Made by a program: the position numbers and the translations under genes | The notes under the pieces: model-generated | Databases searched by the model: none | Told to the model about the DNA's origin: nothing | The model's input: the letters and a program-made list of their open reading frames with translations, nothing else | Shown here: piece by piece, positions 11,015 to 19,692 of the stretch | How the letters are laid out: every line of letters starts with the position of its first letter | Position numbering within the stretch: position 1 is the first letter of the stretch | NCBI RefSeq assembly: GCF_024809855.1 | Contig: NZ_JANUEM010000004.1 | Coordinates: forward strand, 248,001 to 312,000 | Length of the DNA: 64,000 nucleotides | Direction: 5' to 3' | Source: Rheinheimera pacifica | GTDB taxonomy: Bacteria > Pseudomonadota > Gammaproteobacteria > Enterobacterales > Alteromonadaceae

Positions 11015-11546
11015 CTTCCTGCGCCAGCAGCAATTGAATATCTTGCAACGACAGCCAACTACGTAATTGCACAGCACCGGCTTTTAGCTGATCATGCTGG
11101 CCAATTAACAGCCACAACTGTTGCACGAAGCTGTCAAACCCCGTAGCAGCATCATAGTGCAATGCCCCGCTTTGCCTGATAACACTCAACAAATGTCTAA
11201 TTAATTCAGAACTCTGCTGCAGCTTTTGCTGGTAAGGTGTTAAGGTTTGCTGCAAACACTGTTGCAGTGGATATAATATTTCCACCGCTGCGCGCAGTTG
11301 CTGTTTGCGTAACTGGCCACGATGCTCGTCACAATGCAACGGCGTAGTAAGTTTACTGCGTAAACCCGCCAGTTCAGCACTGGCCACCAAGCCGTAGCTA
11401 CTAAGCAATTGCTCTGCCGATGCAATCCAGCTTTGCAATGCTGCCAGTGCTTGCGGTTGCTTGCGTTCAAACCCCGTTACCAATAACGGAAACTGCAGCA
11501 GCAAGTCTGTTAACTCATTAACTAAGTGTACAATCGACTTTTGCAT
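10992..11546 (-). CDS. Hypothetical protein, third gene of the DUF2589 operon
   Basis: 184 aa, family not recognised. It is predicted to be almost all alpha-helical and is rich in Leu and Gln ([39 protein letters not shown]), with no signal peptide or membrane span. It starts 5 bp after the upstream gene at 11552-12256, so it is very likely cotranscribed with the DUF2589-type genes and may work with them. Its last 23 bp overlap the convergent DUF1653 gene. Confidence 0.75.
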   Translation of the reverse strand: MQKSIVHLVNELTDLLLQFPLLVTGFERKQPQALAALQSWIASAEQLLSSYGLVASAELAGLRSKLTTPLHCDEHRGQLRKQQLRAAVEILYPLQQCLQQTLTPYQQKLQQSSELIRHLLSVIRQSGALHYDAATGFDSFVQQLWLLIGQHDQLKAGAVQLRSWLSLQDIQLLLAQEVNPADFP

Positions 11547-11551
11547 GGCTG

Positions 11552-12256
11552 TTATTCCGGCAATAAACGACGGCTGATTTCACCATTACTGCTTTGCATT
11601 TGTTGCCATTCCATACCGTCTTCAGAGATTTTCAGTTTGATATAAATAATATTTTCCGGCTTTTCTTCCCGTAACTTATGCGACTCGGCAATCACATTTA
11701 AATTTTCAATTACCTTACGCTGGCTTAGTACTTTAATTTCCTGAGTAGCAACATTAACTACTCTGGATGCTAATTGCTCAGTATTCAGTTTAGGCAAGCT
11801 TTCACGGCTGACCAACTGATATTCTTCGGCCAGTTGCACTAACTGCTGTACAGCCAGTTGACTATAATCCGCAACCGATGCCAGATCTTGCTTAATACGC
11901 AACGACTGCTCAAGTACATGAGTTTGCTCAACCAATAGCGCCCGTAAGGCTTTCGATGCTTTGGACGGCAAACTGGTACGACCCAGACTGTTAGTTAACT
12001 CCTTGTATATCAAGCTATTAAACTTTGCATTATCAATAGGTTGATACTGGGTCTCTGTTTTCTCTGTCAGTACATCCAGCGCCACCGGTATTGTCAGCTC
12101 AACATCACCAACCCGCATATGTGGCACGGCAAAATGTTTGAGTAAGTCATGTTTGGCATACTCTTCTGCCACCTTCACGGTTTGAATATCGGCCATCACT
12201 CTGGCATTGGTAATGCTGCTGATAATACTGCCCAGGTACTCATTCAAATTCGGCAT
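11552..12256 (-). CDS. Hypothetical protein resembling DUF2589 proteins, second gene of operon
   Basis: 234 aa. The N terminus (PNLNEYLGSIISSITNARVMADIQTVKVAEEYAK...FAVPHMRVGDVELTIPVAL) repeats the layout of the upstream DUF2589 protein: a short MPNL start, one amphipathic helix, then a VPxxxVxxVxLTIPVAL-like beta strand pair. The middle is helical (residues about 95-195). The C-terminal 35 residues look beta-rich. No signal peptide or membrane span. I infer a distant paralogue or partner of the first gene; function is unknown. It follows a 64-bp gap that carries a strong hairpin. Confidence 0.75.
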   Translation of the reverse strand: MPNLNEYLGSIISSITNARVMADIQTVKVAEEYAKHDLLKHFAVPHMRVGDVELTIPVALDVLTEKTETQYQPIDNAKFNSLIYKELTNSLGRTSLPSKASKALRALLVEQTHVLEQSLRIKQDLASVADYSQLAVQQLVQLAEEYQLVSRESLPKLNTEQLASRVVNVATQEIKVLSQRKVIENLNVIAESHKLREEKPENIIYIKLKISEDGMEWQQMQSSNGEISRRLLPE

Positions 12257-12277
12257 TTTGCTATCCCTGTTAAAACG

Positions 12278-12298
12278 GCTGGCAGCCGAGCTGCCAGC
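12278..12298 (-). promoter_or_regulatory. Intergenic hairpin inside the DUF2589 operon
   Basis: GCTGGCAGC and GCTGCCAGC form a 9-bp perfect stem with a 3-nt loop; on the minus strand it is followed by CGTTTTAAC. The T run is short, so this looks like an attenuator or mRNA-stabilising hairpin that would favour expression of the first gene over the next two. Confidence 0.55.
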
Positions 12299-12320
12299 AC
12301 GATAGACCTGTTAAAGTACA

Positions 12321-12929
12321 TCAGGCACTAACAATACTGTCTTCCAGCATAGTCAGGATGCGATCTAGCCCTGCCGGTATTTCATCATTTAACGCCGTGA
12401 CTTTTACGCCGAGGTTATAGGTTTTTTCGACACTAACACCACGGGTAGACGAACGCTTATATGATGCTGATGCCTTGAAGTTAACAATCTTATAGTTGAT
12501 GCCAAGTTCAGCGCTGGCAGCAAACTCGCTGGAAACATTAGAGGTTTCGGTCGAGGTAAGCTTGGCATTAAAATCAATAGTAATTTCTTCTATGCGCAAG
12601 GCTGGTATCGTCAGCATGGTTAAGAACGGCACCTTTATTGATACATCGGTCGAAATAAAATTGCTGGTGACGTCAGTGCTGGCAGGCAGCCCTTCATCCG
12701 TTAATTGTTGCGCTGTTTTGCCGACATGAGGATTAGGCGTTGACTTGGTAAAGTCAAAATCTACATAGCGTAACGCCTTGCTACTGCCGTTGTCTTCAAA
12801 GCCTACTGCCTGAATAAAACTAACCTGCGACATAGAAGCGGCATGTTGTGCCTGTACAGCGGCCTGTAACGGGCCTCCTATATACACACTGAAATCTAAA
12901 CTATTGAGTTCCTGCACCAGATTTGGCAT
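12321..12929 (-). CDS. DUF2589 family protein, first gene of a three-gene operon
   Basis: 202 aa from the ATG at 12929, chosen because GGAGAG lies 5 nt upstream; a longer frame adds 42 unlikely residues. The central and C-terminal parts (VPFLTMLTIPALRIEEITIDFNAKL, then SASYKRSSTRGVSVEKTYNLGVKV and DEIPAGLDRILTMLEDSI) match my memory of DUF2589. It is a cytosolic, mostly beta protein with an N-terminal helix (LQAAVQAQHAASMSQVSFIQ). No function is established for the family. The neighbours suggest a complex with the two downstream products. Confidence 0.8.
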   Translation of the reverse strand: MPNLVQELNSLDFSVYIGGPLQAAVQAQHAASMSQVSFIQAVGFEDNGSSKALRYVDFDFTKSTPNPHVGKTAQQLTDEGLPASTDVTSNFISTDVSIKVPFLTMLTIPALRIEEITIDFNAKLTSTETSNVSSEFAASAELGINYKIVNFKASASYKRSSTRGVSVEKTYNLGVKVTALNDEIPAGLDRILTMLEDSIVSA

Positions 12930-13247
12930 GACTCTCTCCCTGCTAGCTGTACCTACTCTGTTTCGGCTTTTCGGTTGCCGCCGACTACATACTCGCCGGC
13001 TGTTTACCACAGCTACTACAGACGGTACATCAGCACCAGCCCGGCAGTGTATCAAGCCTAGCTACAAGTACAGGAATAACCAGAGACAAAATAGGGAATT
13101 TAATTACGTTTTGCTGATAAATAGCTGACAAAATTTTGCTGTATCTAACCGCTTGTCACCGCTTAAAACCGTTAATCATTTTTTTTCGCAATATAAAAGC
13201 ATTTGCAGTTACTTTTCTGCTGTATCCACCAACAAGAGGACAGCAGC

Positions 13248-13499
13248 ATGTTTGAACAAACCGAATTTTTTCACCAATTAAGCCAGATGAACCCGTTATT
13301 ATGGGTGGCATTTATCCCCGCCTTTCTGGCAATTTACTTTTTACCCAGCATTATTGCCGGCTTTTTTAACCGCCGGCATCTGGGCAAAATATTTCTGGCT
13401 AATATCCCGGCAGGTTTCTCCCTGATAGCCTGGGGAGCGCTGATTATCTGGGCCTTTACCGGTAAACAGAAGAAACCTGCTGAACAAGTAAGCCAATAG
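13248..13499 (+). CDS. Superinfection-immunity-like small membrane protein
   Basis: 83 aa from the ATG at 13248 (AGAGGA 7 nt upstream). Two membrane segments are visible (LLWVAFIPAFLAIYFLPSIIAGF and IPAGFSLIAWGALIIWAFTG) around the short NRRHLGKIFLANI loop. This is the layout of the Imm_superinfect family, named after phage T4 Imm, which blocks DNA injection by a second phage. Bacterial members are common and mostly uncharacterised. It ends shortly before a LytS-type kinase and may share its transcript. Confidence 0.75.
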   Translation: MFEQTEFFHQLSQMNPLLWVAFIPAFLAIYFLPSIIAGFFNRRHLGKIFLANIPAGFSLIAWGALIIWAFTGKQKKPAEQVSQ

Positions 13500-13554
13500 A
13501 TAGTACACTGTGTTTATTCAGCTTTTTGCGGGTACAGGCATTACAACAGCAGCT

Positions 13555-14661
13555 ATGACAACATTAAAAACATTTCGCCGGAGCATGGCACCAGACAGTT
13601 GCAGCAGCGCCTATTTATGGGCGCAGCTGCTCACAATGCTGATTTATGCTGGCTACTTTATGGCCTATACCCTGCCCTTGTTAAGCCCCGAACAGCCAAA
13701 CTTATATGGGCTGTTTTTAGTAAAATACAGCATTGAAGCTGCCTGCTTTGTGCTGCTAAGCCATGTATTGCTGCGCCCTGTACTAAAAGCCGATAATATC
13801 AATACGCTAAAACGCTGGTTAGTATTTTTACTGCTAATGCTGATAGCCGCACTGATTCAAACCCTTGTGTCCCATTTTCTTTCCGGTATCGAGGTGCTTA
13901 AAGCGACCGATATGAGCAAGATAACCGTAGTAACGGACAAGAGCGATACTCCGTTACAAATGAACTTTAGCACCAACTTTATGTTAATTGCCCTGCTCAC
14001 ATCATTTAGTGTGATGTACCTGGTTTGGGGGGCCGCTTATATCGCCTGGCAAAGCTGGCAAGCGCGTAAAGCCCTGCAACACCAGATGCAACAGGCACAA
14101 CTGCAGCAGCTTACTAATCAGCTTAGCCCGCACTTTTTATTTAACGCTTTTAACAGCATCCGCGCGCTGATTTTTGAAGATCAGCATAAAGCCGCGGATA
14201 CCGTAACGAGGCTATCAGAATTATTCCGTTTCCACCTTCAGGCGCATTTACAGCCAGAATCAACCCTGGCGCAGGAGTGGCAGTTAACAGAGCAATATCT
14301 GGTTATTGAGCAAGTACGGTTGGAACAACGGCTGCAATTTCACTGCGACATAGATAGCAGCCTCTGGCAACATAAGTTGCCCACGCTAAGCCTGCTAACC
14401 CTGGTAGAAAACGCCGTTAAACATGGTATTGCGCCCAATATTGCCCCCGGTAAGCTAAGTATTAACGCTACGGCCAGTGCTACAGGCTGGCAACTGAGTG
14501 TTACTAACACCACAGCCAATAAAACACAGCAGGCTGGTACCGCTACCGGGCTGAGCAACTTACGCCAGCGTTTGCAGTTAATGTACGGCGGTAAAGCCCT
14601 GTTGCAGCTACAGCAGAGTGAACAGCAATTCACTGCTCTTTTGGAGTTTAGCCATGTATAA
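13555..14661 (+). CDS. LytS/AlgZ-type sensor histidine kinase
   Basis: About 368 aa; the start is uncertain (GTG 13510, ATG 13555 or ATG 13585, none with a convincing ribosome site). Four membrane spans occupy the first half, then the His_kinase domain with the phospho-acceptor motif LSPHFLFNAFNSIRAL near residue 205 and an ATPase N box (LTLVENAVKHGIAP), followed by the G box GTATGLSNLRQRL. There is no separate periplasmic sensor domain, so the signal is probably sensed in or near the membrane. It overlaps the response regulator gene by 8 bp, its obvious partner. Confidence 0.92.
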   Translation: MTTLKTFRRSMAPDSCSSAYLWAQLLTMLIYAGYFMAYTLPLLSPEQPNLYGLFLVKYSIEAACFVLLSHVLLRPVLKADNINTLKRWLVFLLLMLIAALIQTLVSHFLSGIEVLKATDMSKITVVTDKSDTPLQMNFSTNFMLIALLTSFSVMYLVWGAAYIAWQSWQARKALQHQMQQAQLQQLTNQLSPHFLFNAFNSIRALIFEDQHKAADTVTRLSELFRFHLQAHLQPESTLAQEWQLTEQYLVIEQVRLEQRLQFHCDIDSSLWQHKLPTLSLLTLVENAVKHGIAPNIAPGKLSINATASATGWQLSVTNTTANKTQQAGTATGLSNLRQRLQLMYGGKALLQLQQSEQQFTALLEFSHV

Positions 14662-15367
14662 CTGTTTGATAGTTGATGATGAGCGCCTGGCACGCAGCGA
14701 ATTGAAACGTTTACTTAAAGCCCACCCGCAATGTGTTATTACCGCAGAATCTCAAAGTGGCGAAGAAGCCTTACAACAACTGGCCAGTACAAATTTTGAT
14801 TTGGTGTTTCTTGATATCCAAATGCCGGGTTTAACCGGGTTACAACTGGCAGAGCATATTCCGGTAAATACTCAGTTTATCTTTTGCACTGCCTTTAACA
14901 GCTTTGCTTTAGATGCGTTTGAGTTAAACGCGGTAGATTATTTGCTAAAACCCATAGCGACGGAGCGGCTGGCAAAAGCGCTACAAAAGCTACGCCCGGC
15001 AAATGCCGGTGCAGCGCCGCATTTTTTAGCAGAGCAACATGGCATTTTGCTTAAATTCGGCGACAACCAGCGTGTAGTACGGCTAAATGAAATCAGCCGT
15101 TTTGAAAGTATCGGCAACCATGCGGCAGTTTACACCCCCTATGGTAAAAGCTTTATTCACAGCTCACTGGCCAGAATTGAACAAAAGCTCGACCCGGCGC
15201 TCTTCTTTAAAGCCAGCCGTGCCGATATAGTACGCATCAACGCTATCAGCCATATTGAACCAGCGATAGCCGATGGCGGTTTAATTGCCATCTTGCAAGA
15301 CGGTCAGCAGGTAGAGGTTAGCCGCCGTCAGGCACAGCAGCTAAAACAGCAATTTAGTACGTTTTAG
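14654..15367 (+). CDS. LytTR-family response regulator
   Basis: 237 aa from the ATG at 14654, supported by GGAG; the longer frame runs into the kinase gene. Receiver domain at about 1-120: acidic pair VDDERLARSE, phospho-acceptor Asp in FLDIQMPG, and Lys in YLLKPI. A LytTR DNA-binding domain follows at about 135-235 (RVVRLNEISRFESIGNHAAVYT, FFKASRADIVRINAISHIEP, VEVSRRQAQQLKQQF). With the overlapping kinase it forms a two-component system; its targets are not evident. Confidence 0.94.
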   Translation: MYNCLIVDDERLARSELKRLLKAHPQCVITAESQSGEEALQQLASTNFDLVFLDIQMPGLTGLQLAEHIPVNTQFIFCTAFNSFALDAFELNAVDYLLKPIATERLAKALQKLRPANAGAAPHFLAEQHGILLKFGDNQRVVRLNEISRFESIGNHAAVYTPYGKSFIHSSLARIEQKLDPALFFKASRADIVRINAISHIEPAIADGGLIAILQDGQQVEVSRRQAQQLKQQFSTF

Positions 15368-15385
15368 CTGCTAACGTTTTGACCA

Positions 15386-16258
15386 CTAAAGCTGCTGGCG
15401 GTACCATTCGCCTAAGATCAGGCTTGCCGCTACGCTAACATTCAGCGATTCCACTTTGCCTGAGCCCGGTATTTGCAACGCGATATCGGCACCTTTGGCG
15501 ACGTTTTTTGACACACCAAACATCTCTTCGCCAAATACAATTACTACCTTAGCCGGAAGCTCACTTTGATACAGCGAGGTGCCGCCGTGGCTGGAAGTGG
15601 TAATAAGCGTATAGCCAGCTTCTTTACACAGCTGTAATGCCAGTGGCAGGTTGTCACAACTTAAGCCATCAACAAACTCACCGCCGCCTTCTGCAGTGCG
15701 TAACGCTGCCCCCGACTGCAGCAGCTCAGGCTGTTTCATAATAATGCCACCCACGCCAAAGTGCGCGCAGCTGCGCGTTATCGCGCCTAAATTGTGGGCA
15801 TTTGAGACACTATCTAAAGCAAGTAAACAATCTTTCTTACGCCCTTTTTGTTGCAGATAATTAGCCAGCGACTGAACAGGTTTGCGTTTTACCAGCATCA
15901 CCACCCCACCATGATGTGTACTGGCAGAAACCTTCTCCAATTCCGCTTCGTCTACTATGTGATAGGCTTTTTTAGTTGCAGCTAAATACTTCATTACATC
16001 AGCAAACTTTGGCGCTATTTTATCCGACACGTAAAGCCGGATAACAGAATCAGGTCGCTGTTGAAACAATACACGGCAAGCGTTTTGGCTATACACCTTG
16101 ATCTCGTCTTCATGCACTGATTTAACCGCTTTCGCTGCCTGCGGTTTTGCTGTTGTCGTATTGCGGTTGGGTTTATTTGCAGCAGCCTTATCGGTTTTAG
16201 TCCACGGTTTATGTAACGGATTAGCGGCTTTGCCGTTTTTTGGCTTGTGTTGTGACAT
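15386..16258 (-). CDS. SpoU/TrmH-family RNA 2'-O-methyltransferase (YfiF-like)
   Basis: 290 aa from the ATG at 16258, where AGGA is correctly placed. A basic, low-complexity N-terminal tail (about 70 residues) precedes a substrate-binding domain and a C-terminal SPOUT domain with HNLGAITRSCAHFG, VFGEEMFGVSK and IPGSGKVESLNVSVAASLILGEW. The Lys-rich tail and length suggest the E. coli YfiF branch rather than RlmB. The RNA target is unknown. Confidence 0.88.
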   Translation of the reverse strand: MSQHKPKNGKAANPLHKPWTKTDKAAANKPNRNTTTAKPQAAKAVKSVHEDEIKVYSQNACRVLFQQRPDSVIRLYVSDKIAPKFADVMKYLAATKKAYHIVDEAELEKVSASTHHGGVVMLVKRKPVQSLANYLQQKGRKKDCLLALDSVSNAHNLGAITRSCAHFGVGGIIMKQPELLQSGAALRTAEGGGEFVDGLSCDNLPLALQLCKEAGYTLITTSSHGGTSLYQSELPAKVVIVFGEEMFGVSKNVAKGADIALQIPGSGKVESLNVSVAASLILGEWYRQQL

Positions 16259-16397
16259 AAAACATCCTGCTGGCACCGCACAGCGGTGAGAATCAATAAT
16301 ACGGTGGATTTTACCAGTTGCACGGCAACAATACTTGTATTTTTCTTAATGCGCAGTATGCTGGCGGCCTTTAGATTTGCCGCTACGGGCCTTGTTT

Positions 16398-17234
16398 ATG
16401 CTTAGTTATCGCCACAGTTATCATGCCGGTAATCATGCCGATGTAGTTAAACATCTGGTACAGGTGGCCATTGTTGACTACCTGCTGCAAAAAGATAAAC
16501 CCTTTTGCTACCACGACAGCCATGCCGGTGCTGGCTTATATAGCTTATTGGCCGAGCAAGCGCAGAAAACCGGCGAATACGAAGGTGGTATTGGTAAACT
16601 GTGGCAGTATCAGGCAAAAAGCCCGGCTTTGGCACATTATATTGCGCTGATAAAGCAGTTAAACCCAAATGGCGAGCTGGCATTTTATCCTGGCTCGCCG
16701 AAAATTGCGGCTATGCTGCTGCGCAGTGGTGATAGCATTCAGGCTACTGAGTTGCACCCAACTGACTACCCTATTTTAGCCAGCCAGTTTGCACGGCGCC
16801 GCTACAGCCGGATAGAGCATATGGATGCCTGGGCCGGTTTTAAGGCCATGCTGCCGCCGTTGCATAAGCGCGGCCTGGTTTTAATAGACCCCCCCTACGA
16901 GCTGAAAACTGAATATCAGGATGTAGTAACAGGCTTACAAAGTGCTTATCAGCGTTTTCCACAAGCCACTTATGCCATTTGGTATCCGGTTATCGAACGT
17001 GCTGCAGTAGAGGCCTTTATCAGCGCTATTGCGGCTACAGGTATTAAAGATCAGCTACGCATTGAATATTGCCCACAACCTGATAAAGCTGGCTTTGGTA
17101 TGACCGGCAGCGGTATGCTGGTAATTAACCCACCCTATACGTTGGCTAAAGATATACAGCAGGCATTAGCCGAGCTAAACCCGCTGCTAAGTGCTGCGGG
17201 GGAATTTCAGGTGCATCAGTTAGTCCCGGAATAA
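16398..17234 (+). CDS. rlmJ: 23S rRNA m6A2030 methyltransferase RlmJ
   Basis: 278 aa from the ATG at 16398, which gives the family's typical N terminus MLSYRHSYHAGNHADVVKH. The catalytic motif IV is LIDPPYE (about residue 164). RlmJ is known to methylate A2030 of 23S rRNA. It is divergent from the SpoU-type gene. Confidence 0.96.
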   Translation: MLSYRHSYHAGNHADVVKHLVQVAIVDYLLQKDKPFCYHDSHAGAGLYSLLAEQAQKTGEYEGGIGKLWQYQAKSPALAHYIALIKQLNPNGELAFYPGSPKIAAMLLRSGDSIQATELHPTDYPILASQFARRRYSRIEHMDAWAGFKAMLPPLHKRGLVLIDPPYELKTEYQDVVTGLQSAYQRFPQATYAIWYPVIERAAVEAFISAIAATGIKDQLRIEYCPQPDKAGFGMTGSGMLVINPPYTLAKDIQQALAELNPLLSAAGEFQVHQLVPE

Positions 17235-17250
17235 CACTATGGAGTGAGCT

Positions 17251-18033
17251 ATGCGTGTATTACTTGCTGCCCTGCTGCTAATAATCAGCCTGCCTGGGCA
17301 GGCGTTTAGCAAAACCGGCCATCTGCTAATTTGTGATATGGCATATCAGCTGGCAAGTGAAGATACCCGTTTGCAAATTGATAGCCTGTTAAAACACACG
17401 CCCTACTCCGGTTTTGGCCCGGCCTGTTCATGGGCCGATGATATCCGCTTGCAGCCGGAGTTTGCCTGGAGTTCATCGCATCATTATGTCAATATGCGCC
17501 GTGGCGAAACTGCGGTTAACATGGCGCATTGCCCCGAGCAAGGCTGCATTTTATCTGCCATCAATGATATGCAACAGCGTTTGGTGCAAAATAACACCGA
17601 CTGGCAAGCCCTACTGTTTTTAGCCCATCATATCGGCGATTTACACCAGCCACTGCATGTGAGTTTCGAAGACGATCTGGGCGGCAATCGCACGGCGGTG
17701 TATTTTTACGGCTTGCCAAATAACCTGCACGGTGTATGGGATTTTGCCCTGCTAAAACAAGCTGGTTATGAAACTGACTACACTAAAGCAGCTAAGTTAT
17801 TTAACCGTCTAAACGCTGAGCAGCGGCTAAGCTGGCAACAAGGTGATGTGCTCAGTTGGGCCAATGAGTCTGCCAGCCTTACTCTCGACATTTATCTGCA
17901 CTATCGGCCTGGTATGTTACTGGATGACAGCTATATGCAGCGCTATCTTGACACATTGGAGCAGCGTCTGCTGCAAGCCGCTGTGCGCCTGGCGTTGTGG
18001 CTGGATCAGTCGCTGGCTGGCAGAGCTAACTGA
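17251..18033 (+). CDS. Secreted S1/P1-type nuclease
   Basis: 260 aa with a signal peptide (MRVLLAALLLIISLPGQA). Family zinc ligands are visible in order: TGH at the mature N terminus, WADDIR, SSHHYVN, the LAHHIGDLHQPLH block and LHGVWD. This is a three-zinc, single-strand-specific nuclease expected in the periplasm or medium. The predicted mature N terminus is Phe (FSKTGH), where fungal P1/S1 enzymes have Trp. The 3' end overlaps the convergent hydrolase gene by 28 bp. Confidence 0.93.
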   Translation: MRVLLAALLLIISLPGQAFSKTGHLLICDMAYQLASEDTRLQIDSLLKHTPYSGFGPACSWADDIRLQPEFAWSSSHHYVNMRRGETAVNMAHCPEQGCILSAINDMQQRLVQNNTDWQALLFLAHHIGDLHQPLHVSFEDDLGGNRTAVYFYGLPNNLHGVWDFALLKQAGYETDYTKAAKLFNRLNAEQRLSWQQGDVLSWANESASLTLDIYLHYRPGMLLDDSYMQRYLDTLEQRLLQAAVRLALWLDQSLAGRAN

Positions 18034-19136
18034 GTCGCTAACCAGCTAAATACCTGTTGTTGTTGCTCTGCATTAAACTCATGGCCGTATTGCGGATACA
18101 GCATGGTGGTTAACTTGTCTGGCGCACCATGTGCCTGCCACACCGTTGCCAGTTGCTGATATGCCTGCTCAACCCCAGCCTGCGGCATTAAGTTATCTTT
18201 ACCACCATTAATAAACAGCATGGCTTTGGGCGCTGCCAATGCGGCAATATCAGGAATATCCAGTTTTGCCGCTAACCCCGGATGCAGCATATAAAAGGCC
18301 GACTGGCCTTTAAGAATGTTATTGCCGGGCATAAGTAAATGCTGGTAGCTATTTAGCCAGGCCACGGCTACACCGGCTTTGATATCGTCAGTCAGCGCCG
18401 CTAACTGCCAGGCACGAAAAGCCCCCATCGAAAAGCCCAATACGGCCAACCGGCTACTGTCAGCCTGTGGCAGCTGTTTTAAATACTCTACCAGTTGTAA
18501 GTCTTCATAAGCTGCCATACCGGCCAGTGAGCGGCCAAACATAAACATATTGCCGGCCACTGCCTGCTGGGCATCATATTCAATTGGGCCGCGATCACTC
18601 CAGCCAAAGGTGTCAGCCGCCAGCACCAGATAGCCTTGTTTCGCCAGCGCATCGCCAATAAAGTTAGTGCTGAAATATTTATCGGCCCACTGCTGTGCCG
18701 ATGGCAAACGCACGTCGGTTGCAAACGGCTGTATCCATTTTTCTTTACCAATATCAAAACGGGCACCGTGATCGTGCAGTAGTAATACTGCCGGAGCCGG
18801 TGCGGTATTATCGGGCTGCAATAGCATAAGTTGCACCCGGCTTTGTTTAGTTAGCTGCACTGACCACAGCTGTGCGCTGTAGCCGTCGCGTGCTTCGGCT
18901 TTAAGTAATTTTGCAGCAAAATCAACCGGTTCATCCGGCCATAGCAATGCCTCACGCAGCGCAGCACGGCCCTTAGTACGCCACTGCTGAATATCGTTAA
19001 AGTGCTTCGGTTGCCAGCTTAGCGGATAATGTTGTTGTGGTATCAGTTGCTGATAAAAATCCGGTAGTTGTTGATCAATCAGGTTGTTGGCATGCAGTGG
19101 CAAAGCACAAAGTAACAGTAACAGACAATAACGCAT
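18006..19136 (-). CDS. Secreted alpha/beta hydrolase (dienelactone hydrolase type)
   Basis: 376 aa from the ATG at 19136, giving a signal peptide MRYCLLLLLCALPLHA. Catalytic elements: oxyanion-side LLLHDHGARFD, nucleophile elbow GFSMGAF, acid in INGGKDNLMP, and His in QYGHEFN. The substrate is unknown; a periplasmic esterase or peptidase-like activity is possible. The start overlaps the isochorismatase-family stop (TAATG), so it is translationally coupled to it and may lie in the same transcript as dnaE2. Confidence 0.85.
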   Translation of the reverse strand: MRYCLLLLLCALPLHANNLIDQQLPDFYQQLIPQQHYPLSWQPKHFNDIQQWRTKGRAALREALLWPDEPVDFAAKLLKAEARDGYSAQLWSVQLTKQSRVQLMLLQPDNTAPAPAVLLLHDHGARFDIGKEKWIQPFATDVRLPSAQQWADKYFSTNFIGDALAKQGYLVLAADTFGWSDRGPIEYDAQQAVAGNMFMFGRSLAGMAAYEDLQLVEYLKQLPQADSSRLAVLGFSMGAFRAWQLAALTDDIKAGVAVAWLNSYQHLLMPGNNILKGQSAFYMLHPGLAAKLDIPDIAALAAPKAMLFINGGKDNLMPQAGVEQAYQQLATVWQAHGAPDKLTTMLYPQYGHEFNAEQQQQVFSWLATQLALPASD

Positions 19137-19681
19137 TAACGGATCCAGCCTTTGCTTATCTGCCTGAACGTATCGGTACCGCAGCGCTCCAACCATTCAA
19201 ATGCCAGCATTTCTTTGCTGATAACCTGGGCTCCGGCTTGCTGCATGCGGTTAAGCGCCAGCTGTTTGTTTTGTTCGGTACGCGAGCCTACAGCCTCAAC
19301 TACCACAAATACCTGATAGCCCAGTGCCAGTAAATCCATAACCGATTGCAGCACACAAACATGCGCTTCGGTGCCCAATACCACTATTTGCTTGCGCTCA
19401 GTACAAGCCAGGCTGCTGGCAATATGCGGCTCTTTTAGCGCACTAAAGTGCATTTTTTGCAGCACCTGAGCCTCAGGGATCAGCTCTGCCAGCGCCGGTA
19501 GTGTGGCGCCAATACCCTGTGGATATTGCTCGGTTGCCCATACCGGTACTTCCAGTTGCAATGCTACCTGTAAAACCCAGGCCGCTGCTTGCTCAACTTC
19601 TTTATGTTCAAAAATGGCTGGTGCCAGCTTTTGCTGCATATCAATCAATAACACCAGGCTTTGGGAGGCTTGCAGTAACAT
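19136..19681 (-). CDS. Isochorismatase-family hydrolase
   Basis: 181 aa; AGGA lies ahead of the ATG. The cysteine-hydrolase triad is visible as Asp in VLLIDMQQKL, Lys in VLQKMHFSAL and Cys in GTEAHVCVLQSV, as in YcaC-like proteins. The substrate cannot be told. It begins 11 bp after dnaE2, so it is the fourth gene of the imuA-imuB-dnaE2 transcript unless a promoter hides inside dnaE2. Confidence 0.88.
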   Translation of the reverse strand: MLLQASQSLVLLIDMQQKLAPAIFEHKEVEQAAAWVLQVALQLEVPVWATEQYPQGIGATLPALAELIPEAQVLQKMHFSALKEPHIASSLACTERKQIVVLGTEAHVCVLQSVMDLLALGYQVFVVVEAVGSRTEQNKQLALNRMQQAGAQVISKEMLAFEWLERCGTDTFRQISKGWIR

Positions 19682-19692
19682 AGCAGTTCCTG

